Source of the DNA: an uncultured Opitutia bacterium
GTDB taxonomy: Bacteria > Verrucomicrobiota > Verrucomicrobiia > Opitutales > UBA953
Direction: 5' to 3'
DNA: 19,139 nucleotides
Assembly (NCBI GenBank): GCA_937874455.1
Contig: CALNBE010000273.1
Location: 1 to 19,139, forward strand
Each line of letters starts with the position of its first letter. Within the stretch, counting starts at the first letter, position 1. The notes below the pieces were generated by a model. It saw only the letters and a program-made list of their open reading frames with translations, had not been told where the DNA came from and searched no databases. The position numbers and the translations under genes were made by a program. This document shows positions 1 to 8,293 of the stretch, in pieces.

Positions 1-1524
1 CCGCGCGTCGCCCGTTCCTCTCAGGCCGTCCACTGCTTCTTCGCCATCCTCGCCGACGCGGGCCACGTGGGCGACACGCTCACCGACATGCACGAGGCCG
101 GAGTCCTCACCCGCTTCCTCCCCGAATTCGAGGGGCTGCGTTGCCTGGTCCAGCGCGAGATTTTCCACCGCTACACCGCCGACGTCCACACCCTGCTCTG
201 CCTGCGCGAACTCGACGCCGTTTTCCTTTCCGCCGACCCCGAACGCGCCCGCTACCGCGCCGCCCTGCTCGAAACCGACGAGCCCGCCCTGCTCTATCTC
301 GTGCTCCTGCTCCACGACATCGGCAAGCAATTCGGCATCGCCGACCACGCCGAAACCGGCGCCGACCTTTCAGAAAAAATCCTCCGCCGCCTCGGCGTCG
401 CCCCCTCCGCCCGCACCCTCGTCACCCAACTCATCCGCCTCCACCTCGCCATGGCCGAGTTCTGGCGCAAACACGACCTTGAGGAACCCGCCAACATCGA
501 GCGCTTCGCCGCCCTCGTCGGCTCCGAGCCACTCCTGCGCTACCTCTACGTCCTCACCTACTGCGACGCCCGGGCCACCGCCCCCGACCTCTGGAACAGC
601 TACAAGAATGCCTTGCACAGCCAGCTTTTTCTCCAAACTTTGGCATACTTTGTGCGACTCAATCCCCAACACACTCAGGATCATCTTTCCCCCCAAGACA
701 TGCTACGCCGCGAAATAGTCGAAAAAGGCCTCATCGGAGAGGACATCACCAGCGAGGAACTGGACGCCCACTTCTCCCTCGTGCCCGAACGCTACTTCCA
801 GCAATACGGGCCCGAGGACACCTGCCTGCACATCCGCATGGTGAACAAGCTCCTCTTCACCATCACCAGCGCCCACGGCGCCGGATCCCTCTCCCCCGTC
901 ATCCACTGGCAGGACAACAAAACCAAGGGTATCTCCGACGTCACCATCGTCACCTGGGACCGCGCCGGGCTTTTCTACAAAATCGCCGGAGCCTTCTCCG
1001 TCGCCGGCCTCAACATTCTCGGCGCCAAAGCCATTTCCCGTTCCGACCACATTGCCATCGACACCTTCCACATCGAAAAATCCATCAAGGACCCGCTGCT
1101 CGCGGAGGAATTGCGCGATGCCTTTTCCCACAACTTGGACGAGGCCCTTGTCCAGGAGCGCGACCTCGAACCGGCCATCCGCGCCCAAATTCTCCGCGTC
1201 GCCAAACGCCCCCGCACCGCCCGCGAAAAACTCATCGCCGCCGTCCCCGTCAAACCCAAGGTCTCCGTTTACCACGACGCCAAACTCCACCGCACCGTGG
1301 TCGAACTCTCCGCTGGCGACCGCATCGGCCTCCTCTTTTTCCTCGGCCGCCTCTTCTACCGCCACCACCTCGACATCGCCTTCGCCCGCATCACCACCGA
1401 AAACAACGCCGCCGTCGATACCTTCTACCTCGAACCCTTCCCCGGCGAAGCCGACAAAACTCCCGCCGAGCTCAAAGCCCTCCGCGACGACATCAAAGCC
1501 TGCCTCGCCGAATCCCCGACCTGA
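1..1524 (+). CDS. glnD: PII uridylyltransferase / uridylyl-removing enzyme, C-terminal part
   Basis: GlnD transfers UMP to PII under nitrogen limitation and removes it when glutamine is high. The reading frame is open from base 1, so the gene starts outside the window; 507 residues are visible, against roughly 850-930 for the family. The nucleotidyltransferase domain is missing off the left edge. Visible first is the family segment GVLTRFLPEFEGL, followed by an HD-type phosphohydrolase domain with LLHDIGK (His-Asp at about residues 105-106 of the fragment), which is the deuridylylation site. Two ACT domains follow, at about nt 930-1085 (VTIVTWDRAGLFYKIAG) and 1270-1440 (VELSAGDRIGLLFFLG); these bind glutamine in the family. 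A GTG at 67 is an internal codon and not the start. The gene ends convergently with the metal-efflux operon. Its substrate PII is encoded at 12659. Confidence is high because the HD-ACT-ACT order and the motifs agree. Confidence 0.93.
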   Translation, partial: PRVARSSQAVHCFFAILADAGHVGDTLTDMHEAGVLTRFLPEFEGLRCLVQREIFHRYTADVHTLLCLRELDAVFLSADPERARYRAALLETDEPALLYLVLLLHDIGKQFGIADHAETGADLSEKILRRLGVAPSARTLVTQLIRLHLAMAEFWRKHDLEEPANIERFAALVGSEPLLRYLYVLTYCDARATAPDLWNSYKNALHSQLFLQTLAYFVRLNPQHTQDHLSPQDMLRREIVEKGLIGEDITSEELDAHFSLVPERYFQQYGPEDTCLHIRMVNKLLFTITSAHGAGSLSPVIHWQDNKTKGISDVTIVTWDRAGLFYKIAGAFSVAGLNILGAKAISRSDHIAIDTFHIEKSIKDPLLAEELRDAFSHNLDEALVQERDLEPAIRAQILRVAKRPRTAREKLIAAVPVKPKVSVYHDAKLHRTVVELSAGDRIGLLFFLGRLFYRHHLDIAFARITTENNAAVDTFYLEPFPGEADKTPAELKALRDDIKACLAESPT

Positions 1525-1833
1525 GCCGGAGTAATTAATGAATTATGAATTAACAATTTAGAATTATAAATCTCAGCATCTCCCTCCGCACTCACACATC
1601 CCCTCATTAAAAAAACTTCCCGCATTCGCGTTTATCCGTGCCATCTGTGGCGCAAAATATCCTTTCCGGTATTTACCCGGCAAAAAGGGATGCACAGGAT
1701 AAACAGGCTTCGCGAAAAACCCGTCCATCCTGTCCATCCCTGTTTCTTTTTTCCTCCCAGCACCGGTAAAACCGATGTCCCCATCGCGCTCACCCGCCGC
1801 CAAGGAATTTCCTTTCAGACATTTTCCTCCGCG
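1525..1833. other. Convergent intergenic region, no gene seen
   Basis: This 309-base spacer lies between the 3' ends of glnD and the RND pump gene. It holds an extremely AT-rich block at about 1532-1571 with only four G/C bases. Next comes a stretch at about 1627-1650 containing the phrase TTTATCCGTGCCATCTGTGG, then a long inverted repeat at 1687-1740. Near the pump stop codon is a small palindrome, AGGAATTTCCT, at 1803-1813. I see no convincing coding sequence. No classical GC stem followed by a T-run is present for either gene, so the 1687-1740 hairpin is the best candidate for a transcription end. Confidence 0.7.
1687..1740. repeat. Long imperfect inverted repeat between convergent genes
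   Basis: The left arm 1687-1707 (starting GGGATGCACAGGAT) and the right arm 1720-1740 (reverse complement starting GGGATGGACAGGAT) match at 17 of 21 positions, around a 12-base loop. Flanking A-runs on the left and T-rich sequence on the right would extend the stem weakly. It could act as a bidirectional terminator for glnD and the pump operon. It could also be a copy of a dispersed intergenic repeat, since wording of the type ATCCTGTCCATCC recurs in many environmental bacterial genomes as I remember them. Which role it plays is inference. Confidence 0.65.
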
Positions 1834-4800
1834 TTAACGCGACGCGGGCGCGTCGGATGCCAGTGCGCGCAGGGCGGATTTTTTCCCGAAGTGGTAAAAC
1901 ACCGCGGGGGTCACCAGCAGGTCCAGCAGGGTCGAGCTGACCAGTCCGCCGACAATCACCACCGCCACGGGATGGAGAATTTCCTTCCCCGGCTGGCCCG
2001 CCGCAAAGAGCAGCGGCACCAGCGCAATGCCCGCGCTCAAGGCGGTCATCAACACCGGCACCAGCCGTTCCAGCGTGCCGCGCACCACCATTTGCCGGGA
2101 GAAACTTTCCCCTTCATGCCGCATCAGGTGCAGGTAATGACTGAGCATCATGATGCCGTTGCGCGCCGCAATGCCGCCCACTGCAATCGCCCCGATCAGC
2201 GTGGCAATCGACACGTTGTCCACCAGCCGCCAGGTGAGTGCCAGCCCGCCGATCAAGGCCAGAGGAATGTTCATCATCACCTGCAGCGCCATCACCGCGC
2301 TGCGGAAATAAGCCTGCAGCAAAAACCCGACCACCAGCAGCACCAGCACCGCCAGCCAGGCAATGCGCGCCGCCGCCTCCTGCCGGGCCTGAAACTCGCC
2401 TTCGAAACTGACAAAATATCCCTCGGGCAAATTCACTTCCGCCTGCACCTTTTCCTGCAAAGTTCGCACCAGACTTTGCAAATCGCGCTCGGTGGTGTTC
2501 GCGCTGATGACGATGCGCCGGGTGCCGTTTTCCCGATTGATCACGTTCGGACCCTGCGACTCATGCACCCGCGCCACCAAGCGCAGCGGTACTTGGCGGC
2601 CATTGCCGGTCGCCACCAACAGCTCGCCAATTTTCTCCGGGGCGTCGCGCCATTTCTCCGGCAGCCGCACCACCAGATCAATCGTCCGCTCGCCATCGCG
2701 CAGCTCGGCCAGCGTTTCCCCGCCGAGCAAAGTTGACAACTGGCGGTTCAATGCCGCCGCGGTCAGGCCATAAGCGCGCGCCCGGTCGCGGTCGATTTCG
2801 ATCTTCAACTGCGGAATCTCCACCTGCGTCTCCAGCAGCACATCCGTGAACCCGGGAATTCCCTCCGCCAGCTCCTTGATCGCCGCGCCTTTTTCCCGCA
2901 GCACCGACAGATCCGGCCCGAAAAGTTTCACCGCCAGGGTCGCGCTCACGCCGCTCATCATGTGCGAGAGGCGGTGCCCGATGGGCTGGCCGATGGTCAC
3001 AAACACGCCGGGGATGCCGCCGAGTTTTTTTCGAATCTCCGCAAAAACTTCCGCCCGCGGACGACCGCCTTCGTGAAACTCAAGGTCGAACTCACTCTGA
3101 CTCACCGGCACCACATGGTCGTCCTTTTCCGCCCGGCCAGTGCGCCGGCCAATGCTTTTGATCTCGGGAATTTGCTGCAACAGCCCCACCGCCACTTCGC
3201 CAAGCTGATTGGTGTGGCGGAGCGAGGAACCGGGTACCGAGGCCACCGTCACCACCGCACTGCCTTCGTTGAAGGGCGGAAGAAATTCCTTCCCCATTTG
3301 CGGCCAAAGCGCCACCGCGCCGGCAAACAGCACCGCCACCGCAAAGAGCACCGCAAAGGGAAACCGCAGCGCAAAACGCAAAAAGGTGCGCTCAACCAGC
3401 CATTTCAACGCCCGCACCAGCCAGCCGTCGCGATGCTCCCGACCGGGCTTCGGGTGCAGCAGCAGCGAGCACAGCACGGGTATCACTGTCAACGACACGC
3501 CAAACGACGCCACCATGCTGGTGATGGTCGCCAGCGCGATGGGCGGGAACAACTGCCCTTCCACGCCCTGCAGTCCGAAGAGCGGAAGAAACACCAGCAC
3601 GATCAGCGTGGTCGCATAGAAAATCGAGTTGCGCACTTCGCCCGAGGCCGCGGCAATCACCTCCAGACGCGGTTTCGGCTGCGTCAACGCGGCGTTTTCC
3701 CGGAGCCGCCGAAAAACATTTTCCACGTCCACAATCGCATCGTCCACCACCATGCCGATCGCCACCGCCAGCCCGCCCAGCGTCATCGAGTTCACGCTCA
3801 CGCCAAACCACTGGAACACCAGCAGGGTGATCGCAAAGGAAAGCGGCATCGCGGTCAGGGTGATGAAGGTCGTGCGCAGGCTCAGCAAAAACAGCAGCAG
3901 CACCACCGTCACCATCAACGCGCCGTCGCGAATCGCTTCCACCAGATTATTGATCGCGCTCTGAATAAAGTCCCCTTGCCGGAACAAAATTTCCGTCGAA
4001 ACCGACGCGGGCAGCGCGGGCTGCAATTCCGCCAACGCCGCCTCCACCGCGGAGGAAACCTTCAAGGTGTCGAAGCCGGGGGCCTTGTCGATGCTCAGGA
4101 TCACGCCGGGCGCGCCGTTCACGCTCGCGTCGCCGCGCATCGGCTGCACGTCGTAATCCACCTTCGCAATGTCGGCCACCGTGATCACCCGGTCGCCGAT
4201 CTGTTTAACCGGCGTCGCCGCCAGCGCATCCAGGTCCGTGGTCATGCCGAGGTTGCGCACCATGATTTCTCTGGTCGCGGTGAGCAGGTAGCCGCTGGTG
4301 GAATTTTCCGCCGCGCCGCCAACCGCCGTCCGCAATTCGTCCAGCGTCACACCGTGCGCCGCCATCCGATAAACATCGGGCTGCACCACGATTTGCTTCA
4401 CGCCGCCGCCGATCACCAGCACTTCGGCCACGCCGGGAATGCTTTGCAAACGCCGCCGCACGGTCCAGTCGGCCAGCGTTCGCAAATCCCGCGGAGCCAC
4501 GCTGCCGTCCGCACTGCGCAGGCCAACCAGCAGCACCTCGCCCATCAGCGACGACACCGGAGTCATGTTGGGCATCACCCCCTCCGGCATCGACTCGCTC
4601 ACGGCGTTCAGCCTTTCCTGCACCAACTGCCGCGCCCGGTAAATATCCGTGCCCCAGGCAAACTCGGCAAACACCAGCGACAGTCCCACGTCCGAATTCG
4701 ACCGCAGGCGGTCCAGTCCACCCACGCCTTGCAACGCCGATTCCAGCCTCTGCGTCACGAGAATTTCCACTTCCTCCGGCGCCAGGCCGGGGCATTCGGT

Positions 4801-4950
4801 GAGCAGCGTCACCGTCGGCTTGGTCATGTCCGGCAGCACTTCCAGCGGCAATTTCCTTCCCGCCTGAAAACCGAACAGCAAAATCAGCAGCGCAAACACC
4901 AACACCAGCGCCCGGCTGCGCAGCGAAAAACGAATCAGTGCGTTTAACAT
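1834..4950 (-). CDS. Heavy-metal efflux RND pump, CzcA/CusA type
   Basis: This is the inner-membrane proton/metal antiporter of a tripartite efflux system exporting metal cations from periplasm or cytoplasm. At 1038 residues it is normal for the HME branch of RND transporters. TM1 lies at about residues 13-30. The TM4 proton-relay motif AIGMVVDDAIVDVENV gives D403, D404, D408 and E410, comparable to the Asp/Asp/Glu set of CzcA. Further HME-like segments are GKEFLPPFNEGSAVV, LPEGYFVSFEGEF and GGIAARNGIMMLSHYLHL, the last near the second half's TM4. The ATG at 4950 lies only 3 bases beyond the stop of the adaptor gene, so the two are co-transcribed and perhaps translationally coupled. No Shine-Dalgarno is visible. 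The His-rich adaptor favours Zn/Co/Cd/Ni over Cu/Ag, but the exact metal cannot be read from sequence, so I give no symbol. Confidence 0.93.
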   Translation of the reverse strand: MLNALIRFSLRSRALVLVFALLILLFGFQAGRKLPLEVLPDMTKPTVTLLTECPGLAPEEVEILVTQRLESALQGVGGLDRLRSNSDVGLSLVFAEFAWGTDIYRARQLVQERLNAVSESMPEGVMPNMTPVSSLMGEVLLVGLRSADGSVAPRDLRTLADWTVRRRLQSIPGVAEVLVIGGGVKQIVVQPDVYRMAAHGVTLDELRTAVGGAAENSTSGYLLTATREIMVRNLGMTTDLDALAATPVKQIGDRVITVADIAKVDYDVQPMRGDASVNGAPGVILSIDKAPGFDTLKVSSAVEAALAELQPALPASVSTEILFRQGDFIQSAINNLVEAIRDGALMVTVVLLLFLLSLRTTFITLTAMPLSFAITLLVFQWFGVSVNSMTLGGLAVAIGMVVDDAIVDVENVFRRLRENAALTQPKPRLEVIAAASGEVRNSIFYATTLIVLVFLPLFGLQGVEGQLFPPIALATITSMVASFGVSLTVIPVLCSLLLHPKPGREHRDGWLVRALKWLVERTFLRFALRFPFAVLFAVAVLFAGAVALWPQMGKEFLPPFNEGSAVVTVASVPGSSLRHTNQLGEVAVGLLQQIPEIKSIGRRTGRAEKDDHVVPVSQSEFDLEFHEGGRPRAEVFAEIRKKLGGIPGVFVTIGQPIGHRLSHMMSGVSATLAVKLFGPDLSVLREKGAAIKELAEGIPGFTDVLLETQVEIPQLKIEIDRDRARAYGLTAAALNRQLSTLLGGETLAELRDGERTIDLVVRLPEKWRDAPEKIGELLVATGNGRQVPLRLVARVHESQGPNVINRENGTRRIVISANTTERDLQSLVRTLQEKVQAEVNLPEGYFVSFEGEFQARQEAAARIAWLAVLVLLVVGFLLQAYFRSAVMALQVMMNIPLALIGGLALTWRLVDNVSIATLIGAIAVGGIAARNGIMMLSHYLHLMRHEGESFSRQMVVRGTLERLVPVLMTALSAGIALVPLLFAAGQPGKEILHPVAVVIVGGLVSSTLLDLLVTPAVFYHFGKKSALRALASDAPASR

Positions 4951-4953
4951 GGC

Positions 4954-6303
4954 TCAGGCGGCTTTGTCTTGTTTGCGAAACACCAGGCTCAGCACCAGCA
5001 ACAGGGCCAGCACTCCGCTCAGCGCGGCGAAAAACCACGTCAGCGCCGGATCACCCGCCGCGCCCGCAGCATGGTCATGATCGTCCGCGCCCGCGGAGGA
5101 ATTTCCTTCGCCATCTTGCAGCTCCGATCCGTCCTCGGCGTGCGAATGCCCGTGCGCCGCATCCAGCGCGGCCTTCAGACTCACCGTCCCGCCGCCCGCC
5201 GACTCCAGCGCATAGGCGCCACGGGCCACCACGCGCTGTCCGGATTTCAGACCTTCCAGAATTTCCACCGCCGTGTCGTTGCGCTCTCCGACCACCACCG
5301 GTGTTTTCACAAAGGCGTTTTCCAGTCCCGGCATATTCACGTAAACATGCCGGTTGCCGCCGGTCCCCTGCACCGCCGCCAGCGGCACCGCCAGCACGTC
5401 CGCGCGCTTTTCCGTCACAATCGAAAATTCCGCCCGCATCCCCGGACGCAGCCGCCAGCCGGGATTTTTCACCCGGAATACCGCCGCCAGCGTCGCGCTC
5501 TCCGACTCCACCTGCGTGCCGAGATAGGCCAGCTCCGCGGCGAAAATTTCCTCCGGGAAACCGGCCACCCGAATGCGCGCCTCCTGGCCCGGACGCAAAC
5601 GTCCGGCGAAATGCTCCGGCACCCGCGCGGTCGCCTGCACTTCGGTCAAATCCACAATTTCCACCAGCGAATCTGCCGGACTCACCGGCTGGCCTTCAGC
5701 GACATTCACCGCCGCCAGCACGCCGCTCTTCGGCGCGGCCAACGCCACCTGGGGAGGGGGCTCGCCGGGTTGACGGCTTTCCACCGCCAGCAAAACGTCG
5801 CCCGCTCGCACCTGCTGGTCGGGCTTGGCGCGCACGGTCACGGCGCGGCCATCGATCCGACTGCTCACCACCGCGCGATTTTCCGGCAACACTTCGATGC
5901 GGCCCAAGGCAAAAACCGTCCGCGTAAAATCCCGTGGCGCAATTTCCTCCTGGGTTAGGCGCAAGTTTTTCACCGCCTGCACATCCAGCACAATCGGCGC
6001 ACTCCCGGCGGGCAGTTTTTCCTCCGCGCCATGATCGTGGTCGAGACCTTCTTCCGCGTGGCTGTGCGGCTTGCCCGCTTGCTCCGATTTTTCGTGGTCG
6101 TGATCGTCGCCTTCGTCGTGGTCGTGATCGTGACCAGCATGGTCAGAGGCGTTCTTGGCCGCAGTTTTTTCTCCAGATTTTTCCGCCGTCTGCGTCGGAG
6201 CACTTTTTTCCGTCGCATGGTCGTGATCGTGGCCTTCGTGCGCACTCACCCGGGTGGTGAAAAAAAGCGCGGCCAGCAAAGAGAGTAACAAAGTTTGTTT
6301 CAT
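4954..6303 (-). CDS. His-rich membrane-fusion (adaptor) protein of metal RND pump
   Basis: This is the periplasmic adaptor linking the RND pump to the outer-membrane factor. The 449 residues begin with a signal peptide (about 1-21, cleavage near VSA-HEG). A segment at 22-92 carries 14 histidines in HDHDH-type runs. The CzcB/HlyD-like core spans about 105-377, with a lipoyl-like half (RVRAGDVLL-style segment, AAPKSGVLAAVNVAEGQPV) and beta-barrel/proximal domains (RLRPGQEARIRVAGFP, LRPGMRAEFSIV). Unusually, a second His cluster at 384-411 (HGHSH, DDHDH) is followed by a hydrophobic helix at about 421-442 and a short basic tail RKQDKAA. CzcB-like proteins often have a His-rich N-terminus; the C-terminal His/TM addition is the odd part. 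The gene starts 27 bases after the outer-membrane gene stops and ends 3 bases before the pump start. Confidence 0.9.
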   Translation of the reverse strand: MKQTLLLSLLAALFFTTRVSAHEGHDHDHATEKSAPTQTAEKSGEKTAAKNASDHAGHDHDHDEGDDHDHEKSEQAGKPHSHAEEGLDHDHGAEEKLPAGSAPIVLDVQAVKNLRLTQEEIAPRDFTRTVFALGRIEVLPENRAVVSSRIDGRAVTVRAKPDQQVRAGDVLLAVESRQPGEPPPQVALAAPKSGVLAAVNVAEGQPVSPADSLVEIVDLTEVQATARVPEHFAGRLRPGQEARIRVAGFPEEIFAAELAYLGTQVESESATLAAVFRVKNPGWRLRPGMRAEFSIVTEKRADVLAVPLAAVQGTGGNRHVYVNMPGLENAFVKTPVVVGERNDTAVEILEGLKSGQRVVARGAYALESAGGGTVSLKAALDAAHGHSHAEDGSELQDGEGNSSAGADDHDHAAGAAGDPALTWFFAALSGVLALLLVLSLVFRKQDKAA

Positions 6304-6330
6304 GGGAAATTAATGTGATTGGTGATTGTT

Positions 6331-7569
6331 TCAGGGTTGGGTGATCGCGGAGGAATTCGTGCTGTTGGCTGTCGCGGCGCGATACCGCACCCAGGCGAGG
6401 GAAAAATTCCTTTCCGCCGCCAGCAGGCCGTCCTCCAGTTGCAGGCATTGCTCACGCGCTTTGAGCACGGCCAGCAGTTCCGCCTGTCCGGCGGCATAGG
6501 CTTTTTCCAGCGCGGCAACCTGTTCCTGCGCGAGCGGCAGCAGCTCCTCCCGTACCTCCCGCGCCAGCTCCAGGGCGTCCCGCATCTCCTCCCGCGCCAA
6601 ACGCAATTCGTGGCTAATCGCCACCATCAGGGCTTCCGCGCCCAGCCGGACCCGCTCCGCCGCCGCCTTTTTCTCCCGGACTTCCCCACTGTTGTCGTTC
6701 CACAACGGCAGCGGCAGGGACACTCGAAAACCGACAAACACCGAGTCCTCTTTCCTCCCGGCGTCATTTTCCTCGCGCTCGCCTTCGACGACCACGCCGA
6801 CGGAAATGTCGTCCCAGCGCTTCGCCTCAGCCAGCGCGATTTCGCTCCGCGCGGCGTTTTCCTCCGCGCGCGCCTGCTGCCAGTCCGCCCGCCGCGCCCA
6901 GTCACCCGACGCCGGCAGCTCCTGCTTGGGCAGGCCGCCTTCCAGCACCAAATTTTCCTCCGCGCCCAAACCCAGCAGCGCCTGCAGCCGGCCCCGCGTT
7001 TTCAAGCGTTCGGTCTCCAATTTGCGCGCTTCCAGCGCCAGACGTCGGCTGTCCACTTTCGCCTGTTGCGCGTCCAGCGGGGAAATTTCCCCGCTCTTCA
7101 CTCGGCGCTCAATGAAGCGCGCCTGTTGCGCCGCCACCTCCGCCTGCTGCCGCAGCAGCGCGTGCTGCTTGTCCAGCGTCAGCAGCTCCACTGTCAGCGT
7201 CTCCGCCTCCGCGACCATGAGGCGTTCCGCGTCGCGCACCTCCCACTCGGCCAGCTCCACTTGTTTGGCCGAGACCTCCTTTTCCCGAAGCAGCCGCCGC
7301 GTCAGGGGGAATTTTTGATCCACGGAAAACGCCAGACCGCCCTCGCCGAAATCCGTGTCATTGCGGTATTCCACGCCGACCTCGGGATTCGTCCAGCGAC
7401 CGGCAGCATCCATTCGGCCCCGCGCCTCCTCAATTCGCCAGCGCAAAGCCCTTAGCTCCGGGTTGCGTGCCCGGACCTGCGTCCCGGCGTTCTCCAAACT
7501 CAGTCGAACCTCCGCGCCGTGCGCCCAAGCGGCGCCCAGCAGCAGCAAAAGAAAAAAACGTAAATGCAT
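6331..7569 (-). CDS. TolC/CzcC-like outer-membrane efflux protein
   Basis: This is the outer-membrane channel of the tripartite pump, with 412 residues from the chosen start. The frame stays open further upstream, but the ATG at 7569 gives a clean signal peptide (MHLRFFLLLLLGAAWAHGA), whereas upstream codons give a basic, non-secretory extension. The mature part shows the alternating long helices of OEP proteins: ARNPELRALRWRIEEARGR near the N-terminus, the conserved VKSGEISPLDAQQAKVD segment, and a repeat of the fold in the second half (ALELAREVREELLPLAQEQ, then YAAGQAELLAVLKAREQ). This internal duplication is typical of the family. A perfect 20-base palindrome (7076-7095) sits over the GEISPL codons. 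The gene lies 120 bases downstream of a small His/Cys membrane protein and 27 bases upstream of the adaptor gene. No Shine-Dalgarno precedes the ATG. Confidence 0.88.
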   Translation of the reverse strand: MHLRFFLLLLLGAAWAHGAEVRLSLENAGTQVRARNPELRALRWRIEEARGRMDAAGRWTNPEVGVEYRNDTDFGEGGLAFSVDQKFPLTRRLLREKEVSAKQVELAEWEVRDAERLMVAEAETLTVELLTLDKQHALLRQQAEVAAQQARFIERRVKSGEISPLDAQQAKVDSRRLALEARKLETERLKTRGRLQALLGLGAEENLVLEGGLPKQELPASGDWARRADWQQARAEENAARSEIALAEAKRWDDISVGVVVEGEREENDAGRKEDSVFVGFRVSLPLPLWNDNSGEVREKKAAAERVRLGAEALMVAISHELRLAREEMRDALELAREVREELLPLAQEQVAALEKAYAAGQAELLAVLKAREQCLQLEDGLLAAERNFSLAWVRYRAATANSTNSSAITQP

Positions 7570-7689
7570 GTGATAAAAAATGAAGTTTCTGTTTTCCCCG
7601 GCGCGTCTCCCGCACCGGCGTTTCGTCCGCCGCGCACCCTGCGTGGCCGGAACAACCAACCGACGGCTAGCCGCCGTCACTTCATTTTC

Positions 7690-8136
7690 TCACAGCAAAA
7701 GAATCACACTGCGGCAGACCCGCGCCGCCTCGGTCAGCAAAGGCACCGGCGGCTCATGGCTCAGCGCGACCGGACGCATTTCCTCCGCAATTTCCTCGAA
7801 GGAAAACACCGGCAGCACCCAGAGCACCGCCAACAATGGGGCCGGCAGGCTAATTCCGGGAACCGGCTGGATGCGCAAACTCTGCACAAAAGGATCGTGC
7901 TCGTGCGCGTCGTCCGGGTCGCAACTCTCCAGATCCGCCTCCATCCAGACGCAATCAAGCGCCGTCGCAAAGGAATCCGCAGCCACCACCCCATCGCAAT
8001 GATGATGGTCCACCGTCGTCCAGAAGGCCACGCCCTCCACCATGGCCAGATAGCCGCGCTGCAGACCAAACAACTGCGTCGCCACCACGCCCGCCATCAC
8101 GAGTCCGAGGAGGAGATATTGCAGCAGCCTGAGCAT
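7690..8136 (-). CDS. Small His/Cys-rich membrane protein heading the metal-efflux operon
   Basis: I do not recognise this family. The 148-residue protein has a hydrophobic N-terminus (about 1-22, signal anchor or signal peptide) and a second hydrophobic stretch at about 96-113. Between them is a polar loop rich in possible metal ligands: DHHHCDG (H44-H46, C47), C62, C72 and DAHEHD (H78, H80), with H127 after the second helix. It ends in a hydrophobic tail, VCRSVILLL. The frame remains open upstream to 8364, but that would overlap the divergent trpE gene; the ATG at 8136 opens directly into the hydrophobic segment and is preferred. It is first in the operon, 120 bases before the outer-membrane factor. 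By position it resembles the small periplasmic accessory proteins of czc/cus operons (CzcI, CusF), but no sequence match is claimed. Codon usage fits its neighbours. Confidence 0.7.
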   Translation of the reverse strand: MLRLLQYLLLGLVMAGVVATQLFGLQRGYLAMVEGVAFWTTVDHHHCDGVVAADSFATALDCVWMEADLESCDPDDAHEHDPFVQSLRIQPVPGISLPAPLLAVLWVLPVFSFEEIAEEMRPVALSHEPPVPLLTEAARVCRSVILLL

Positions 8137-8293
8137 CACGGGACGGGACGGTGGATCGCCGACAGCCAATGTCAATTTTTCAAAACAAAAAATCCGCCAC
8201 CGCCGCTTTGTTTTTCCATGAAGCAAAAAACACATTTTTTTGTTCTCCCGCCGTGTTTTTTCACCCATCGTGCCCGCAAATATTCTACTGCCC

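Noticed and set aside
703..1368. A minus-strand open frame of 221 codons inside glnD
   Set aside because: Its Gly/Val/Asp-rich composition is an antisense artefact over a gene with clear HD and ACT domains.
1780..1833. CACCGGT/ACCGATG hairpin as the pump operon terminator
   Set aside because: It has a mismatch, a short stem and no T-run on either strand.
2962..4947. A 661-codon open frame on the plus strand opposite the RND pump gene
   Set aside because: It is very rich in His, Gln and Arg, has no recognisable domain, and exactly mirrors the strong pump gene; it results from high-GC codon bias.
8147..8175. TTGACA on the minus strand as -35 of the metal operon
   Set aside because: No acceptable -10 lies at 16-18 bases (the bases there read ACCGTC).
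8137..8293. Trp attenuator or leader peptide before trpE
   Set aside because: There are no tandem Trp codons, no short leader ORF and no convincing terminator/antiterminator pair.
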